Origin: Bacteroidales bacterium
Lineage (GTDB): Bacteria; Bacteroidota; Bacteroidia; Bacteroidales; JAADGE01
Direction: 5' to 3'
DNA: 64,000 bases
Assembly (NCBI GenBank): GCA_021108035.1
Contig: JAIORQ010000052.1
Location: 168,782 to 232,781, forward strand
Below the pieces are notes generated by a model. It made no database searches. It was not told the DNA's origin and saw nothing but the letters and a program-made list of their open reading frames with translations. Positions 63,385-64,000 of the stretch are shown piece after piece (the first letter of the stretch is position 1; the number at the start of each line of letters is the position of its first letter). Both the position numbers and the translations under genes were made by a program.

Positions 63385-63719
63385 CCTCGGAACCGGAGCA
63401 TTTACATAGCTGCTTGTAAGGCAGATTACGGAATGCCTGTTGATGTTGATTATTTTAAAGCAGTAAAAAACACAAACAGAAGATAATTTACCGATAAAAG
63501 GACTTTCAGTTAAATTAATTCAAAATCAAGATACTTTTATTACAGAATATACTGACAATACCGGTGTTGTTCCTTTTGATTTTGAATTCTATTATGAAAA
63601 AAAAATACTCTGTTCTTATTGAAGACATTGACGGTGATGAAAATGAAGGAAATTTCGAAAGTAAATAAATATACTTAACAGAACCTGATACTACAATTGT
63701 TAAAATGAAACATCCGTGA
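63385..63719 (+). pseudogene. Decayed paralogue of the 61262 lipoprotein
   Basis: Reading through two frameshifts and one stop gives AACKADYGMPVDVDYFKAV, then NLPIKGLSVKLIQNQDT, then YSVLIEDIDGDENEGNFESK and IYLTEPDTTIVKMKHP. This follows the order of the 61262 protein (ACYGMPIDM, GLQVKLTNN, YKVIINDIDSTENGG). Breaks are near 63480 (stop), 63600 (shift) and 63666 (stop). The start is lost. The duplicate sits downstream of the large lipoprotein gene. Confidence 0.8.
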
Positions 63720-64000
63720 TTATTTTTAAACACACCCGACCATGATTATCCGGAAAAATTACAGATAAAAAGGTCTTCGTGTGCTGTGGAAGTTCCGTCT
63801 GACCTTTAAAAATAATTAAAAAAAGAAACAGATGAAAAAGTTATAATATACTTGTGAGAATCTTGAAAAAATCACTGAAATTAAACAAATTTCATACAAC
63901 AATATAATGTAGGAAAAATAGATTGAATGATAAAAAAGTTAAAAAGGCTAAATTTCTTTTTGAGGTGCTGAAAAATAATATGTAATTTTGTATTATGGAA
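63720..64000. other. Intergenic region at the window end
   Basis: No gene was recognised. The DNA is AT-rich with no convincing hairpin or repeat, and is cut by the window edge. Confidence 0.4.

Overview
The window is low-GC DNA that reads as a free-living Bacteroidota chromosome, possibly Bacteroidales- or Marinilabiliales-like (the rank is inference). The evidence is a type IX secretion C-terminal sorting domain, two DUF1573-type proteins, a FISUMP protein, an RHS fragment, many outer-membrane barrels and lipoproteins, few Shine-Dalgarno sites, and promoters of the Bacteroidota form TTTG-N19/20-TAnnTTTG. No rRNA or tRNA gene was seen.

Layout. 1-5.4 kb: end of a DUF3999-like gene, an outer-membrane barrel, then an RHS toxin/immunity junkyard (RHS core fragment with an unknown tip, a membrane protein, a toxin-tip remnant, an Imm26-like gene, a 105-bp direct repeat) and a DUF4143 ATPase. 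5.7-11.7 kb: a 1730-residue SLC12-type transporter fused to a P-loop NTPase, and a zinc-ribbon/FISUMP protein. 12.1-13.3 kb: a 487-bp relict copy of the start of the cas9 locus (intact-looking tracrRNA, both promoters, first ~39 cas9 codons) cut off by a decayed IS1595-type transposase. 13.3-17.6 kb: lipoprotein, GME-fold/radical-SAM pair, orphan AbiEi antitoxin with toxin remnant, and duplicated 5' fragments of the radical-SAM gene. 18-44.2 kb: mostly ordinary chromosome (secreted glycine-rich protein, cysteine-desulfurase-like enzyme, TrmN6, lipoproteins, a 2053-residue alpha-2-macroglobulin, methyltransferases, SUI1, DEAD-box helicase, SiaC-like protein, Lgt, inositol monophosphatase). 44.4-55 kb: an AbiEii fragment, a decayed transposase, then a type II-C CRISPR-Cas locus. 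55-64 kb: DUF1573, glycosyltransferase, C1 peptidase, AcpH, a stand-alone Thr-tRNA editing-like domain, lipoproteins and a decayed paralogue.

The CRISPR locus is the centrepiece. Its order is tracrRNA(-), cas9(+, 1552 aa), a REP-associated tyrosine transposase (RAYT) with its palindromes, an array of 26 repeats and 25 spacers, then cas2 and cas1 (-). No csn2 or cas4 is present. The tracrRNA was found by matching the array repeat to an anti-repeat just upstream of cas9. Each repeat carries TTTG-N19-TATATT, the spacing of a Bacteroidota promoter, so each spacer may be transcribed from its own repeat. cas9 and the tracrRNA appear to share one palindromic, overlapping divergent promoter. Cas9 has a large insert between HNH and RuvC-III made of three tandem repeats. 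The only degenerate repeat is at the cas9-side end, which puts the likely leader at the cas2 end, so crRNA transcription would run toward the leader.

All homology statements come from motif and family recognition by eye; no database search was possible.
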